The notes under the pieces were generated by a model that was not told the origin of the DNA, made no database searches, and saw nothing but the letters and a program-made list of their open reading frames with translations. Made by a program: the position numbers and the translations under genes. From contig CALKBB010000040.1 in NCBI GenBank assembly GCA_937989795.1, positions 1 through 5,396 on the forward strand: DNA of 5,396 nucleotides. Reading direction: 5' to 3'. Shown piece after piece: positions 5,000-5,396 of this stretch (its first letter is position 1; each line of letters starts with the position of its first letter). Origin of the DNA: an uncultured Collinsella sp. Its GTDB lineage: Bacteria; Actinomycetota; Coriobacteriia; Coriobacteriales; Coriobacteriaceae.

Positions 5000-5396
5000 A
5001 TGGCTAAAGAACTCGATTTCGACGCTATCAAGGCTGCTGCTGAGTCCCATCGTGCTGATATGACTCGCTTCCTGCGCGCCATGATCTCTCACCCCTCTGA
5101 GTCCTGCGAGGAGGGTGAGGTCGTCGCTTGCATTAAGGCCGAGATGGAGAGCCTTGGCTATGACGAGGTCAAGGTCGACGGCCTGGGTAACGTCATGGGC
5201 TTTATGGGCGAGGGCGACAAGATCATCGCCATCGACTCTCACATCGACACCGTCGGCATCGGCAACATCGATAACTGGGATGCCGATCCTTATGAGGGCT
5301 ACGAGACCGACGAGATCATCTATGGCCGCGGCGGCTCCGACCAGGAGGGTGGCATGGCTTCTGCTACCTACGCTGCCAAGATGATGAAGGACATGG
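5000..5396 (+). CDS. ygeY: YgeY family M20 hydrolase (truncated by window edge)
   Basis: The first 132 residues are visible and resemble E. coli YgeY closely throughout: ADMTRFLRAMISHPSES (19-35), AIDSHIDTVGIGN (77-89), NWDADPYEG (92-100) and GRGGSDQEGGMASATYA (109-125). H81 and D83 form the HxD motif of M20 metallopeptidases (metal ligand and catalytic Asp), and D114 fits the bridging metal ligand. The remaining ligands lie past the right edge. YgeY is often labelled a selenium-metabolism hydrolase or M20 peptidase, but its true substrate is not settled; in gut bacteria it belongs to the urate and purine degradation group with ygeX. The start at 5000 has GAAAGG (4985-4990) 9 nt upstream. It probably shares a transcript with ygeX across a 74-bp gap containing a hairpin. 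Confidence 0.95.
   Translation, partial: MAKELDFDAIKAAAESHRADMTRFLRAMISHPSESCEEGEVVACIKAEMESLGYDEVKVDGLGNVMGFMGEGDKIIAIDSHIDTVGIGNIDNWDADPYEGYETDEIIYGRGGSDQEGGMASATYAAKMMKDM

Noticed and set aside
3579..5000. Minus-strand open frame of 473 codons opposite ygeX
   Set aside because: It is entirely antisense to a well-conserved enzyme gene; its Gly/His/Ala/Val-rich product is typical of antisense frames in GC-rich genes.
4993..5007. Four-codon mini-ORF (MNNG) overlapping the ygeY start codon
   Set aside because: Only 2 nt separate it from the SD, too close for initiation, while ygeY has good spacing; probably chance.

Overview
The window looks like chromosomal DNA of an anaerobic, gut-type, high-GC actinobacterium, most likely a member of the Coriobacteriia such as Collinsella. 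This is an inference from the base composition, the C/G-ending codons, and a ygeX-ygeY pair next to a YheO-type regulator. No rRNA, tRNA or other taxonomic marker is present.

Layout. (1) 1-770, minus strand: a two-gene operon. A short ribbon-helix-helix (RHH) protein comes first. Two bases after its stop begins a GIY-YIG nuclease that runs off the left edge. A perfect TATAAT lies upstream, flanked by a 7-bp inverted repeat. (2) 800-1500, minus strand: an unrecognised 140-residue protein. Its leader matches the SAM-I (S-box) riboswitch family, and the 3' strand of helix P1 overlaps the Shine-Dalgarno (SD) sequence. A probable promoter lies further upstream, within a 9-bp inverted repeat. (3) 1513-1640: non-coding DNA with three 15-bp repeats exactly 33 bp apart, resembling the multiple terminal repeats of some insertion sequences, plus a weak terminator. 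(4) 1672-2695, minus strand: a 327-residue, low-complexity protein (Pro/Ala/Thr-rich, then Tyr/Asp-rich) with one transmembrane segment near its C-terminus. (5) 2780-3433, minus strand: a YheO-type PAS plus helix-turn-helix regulator. (6) 3434-3710: a divergent intergenic region with two copies of the dyad AACAAA-N3-TTTGTT. (7) 3711-5396, plus strand: ygeX (2,3-diaminopropionate ammonia-lyase), then ygeY (M20-family hydrolase), which is cut by the right edge.

How the genes fit together. In Enterobacteriaceae and gut anaerobes, ygeX and ygeY belong to the conserved ygeW-ygeX-ygeY-hyuA-ygfK-ssnA-xdh group, now linked to anaerobic purine and urate breakdown. The divergent PAS/HTH protein and the two dyads suggest a locally controlled catabolic operon. 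The left half looks more accessory, with the RHH/GIY-YIG pair, the IS-like repeats and proteins of unknown function. The most notable single element is the SAM-I-like riboswitch in front of a gene I cannot identify.
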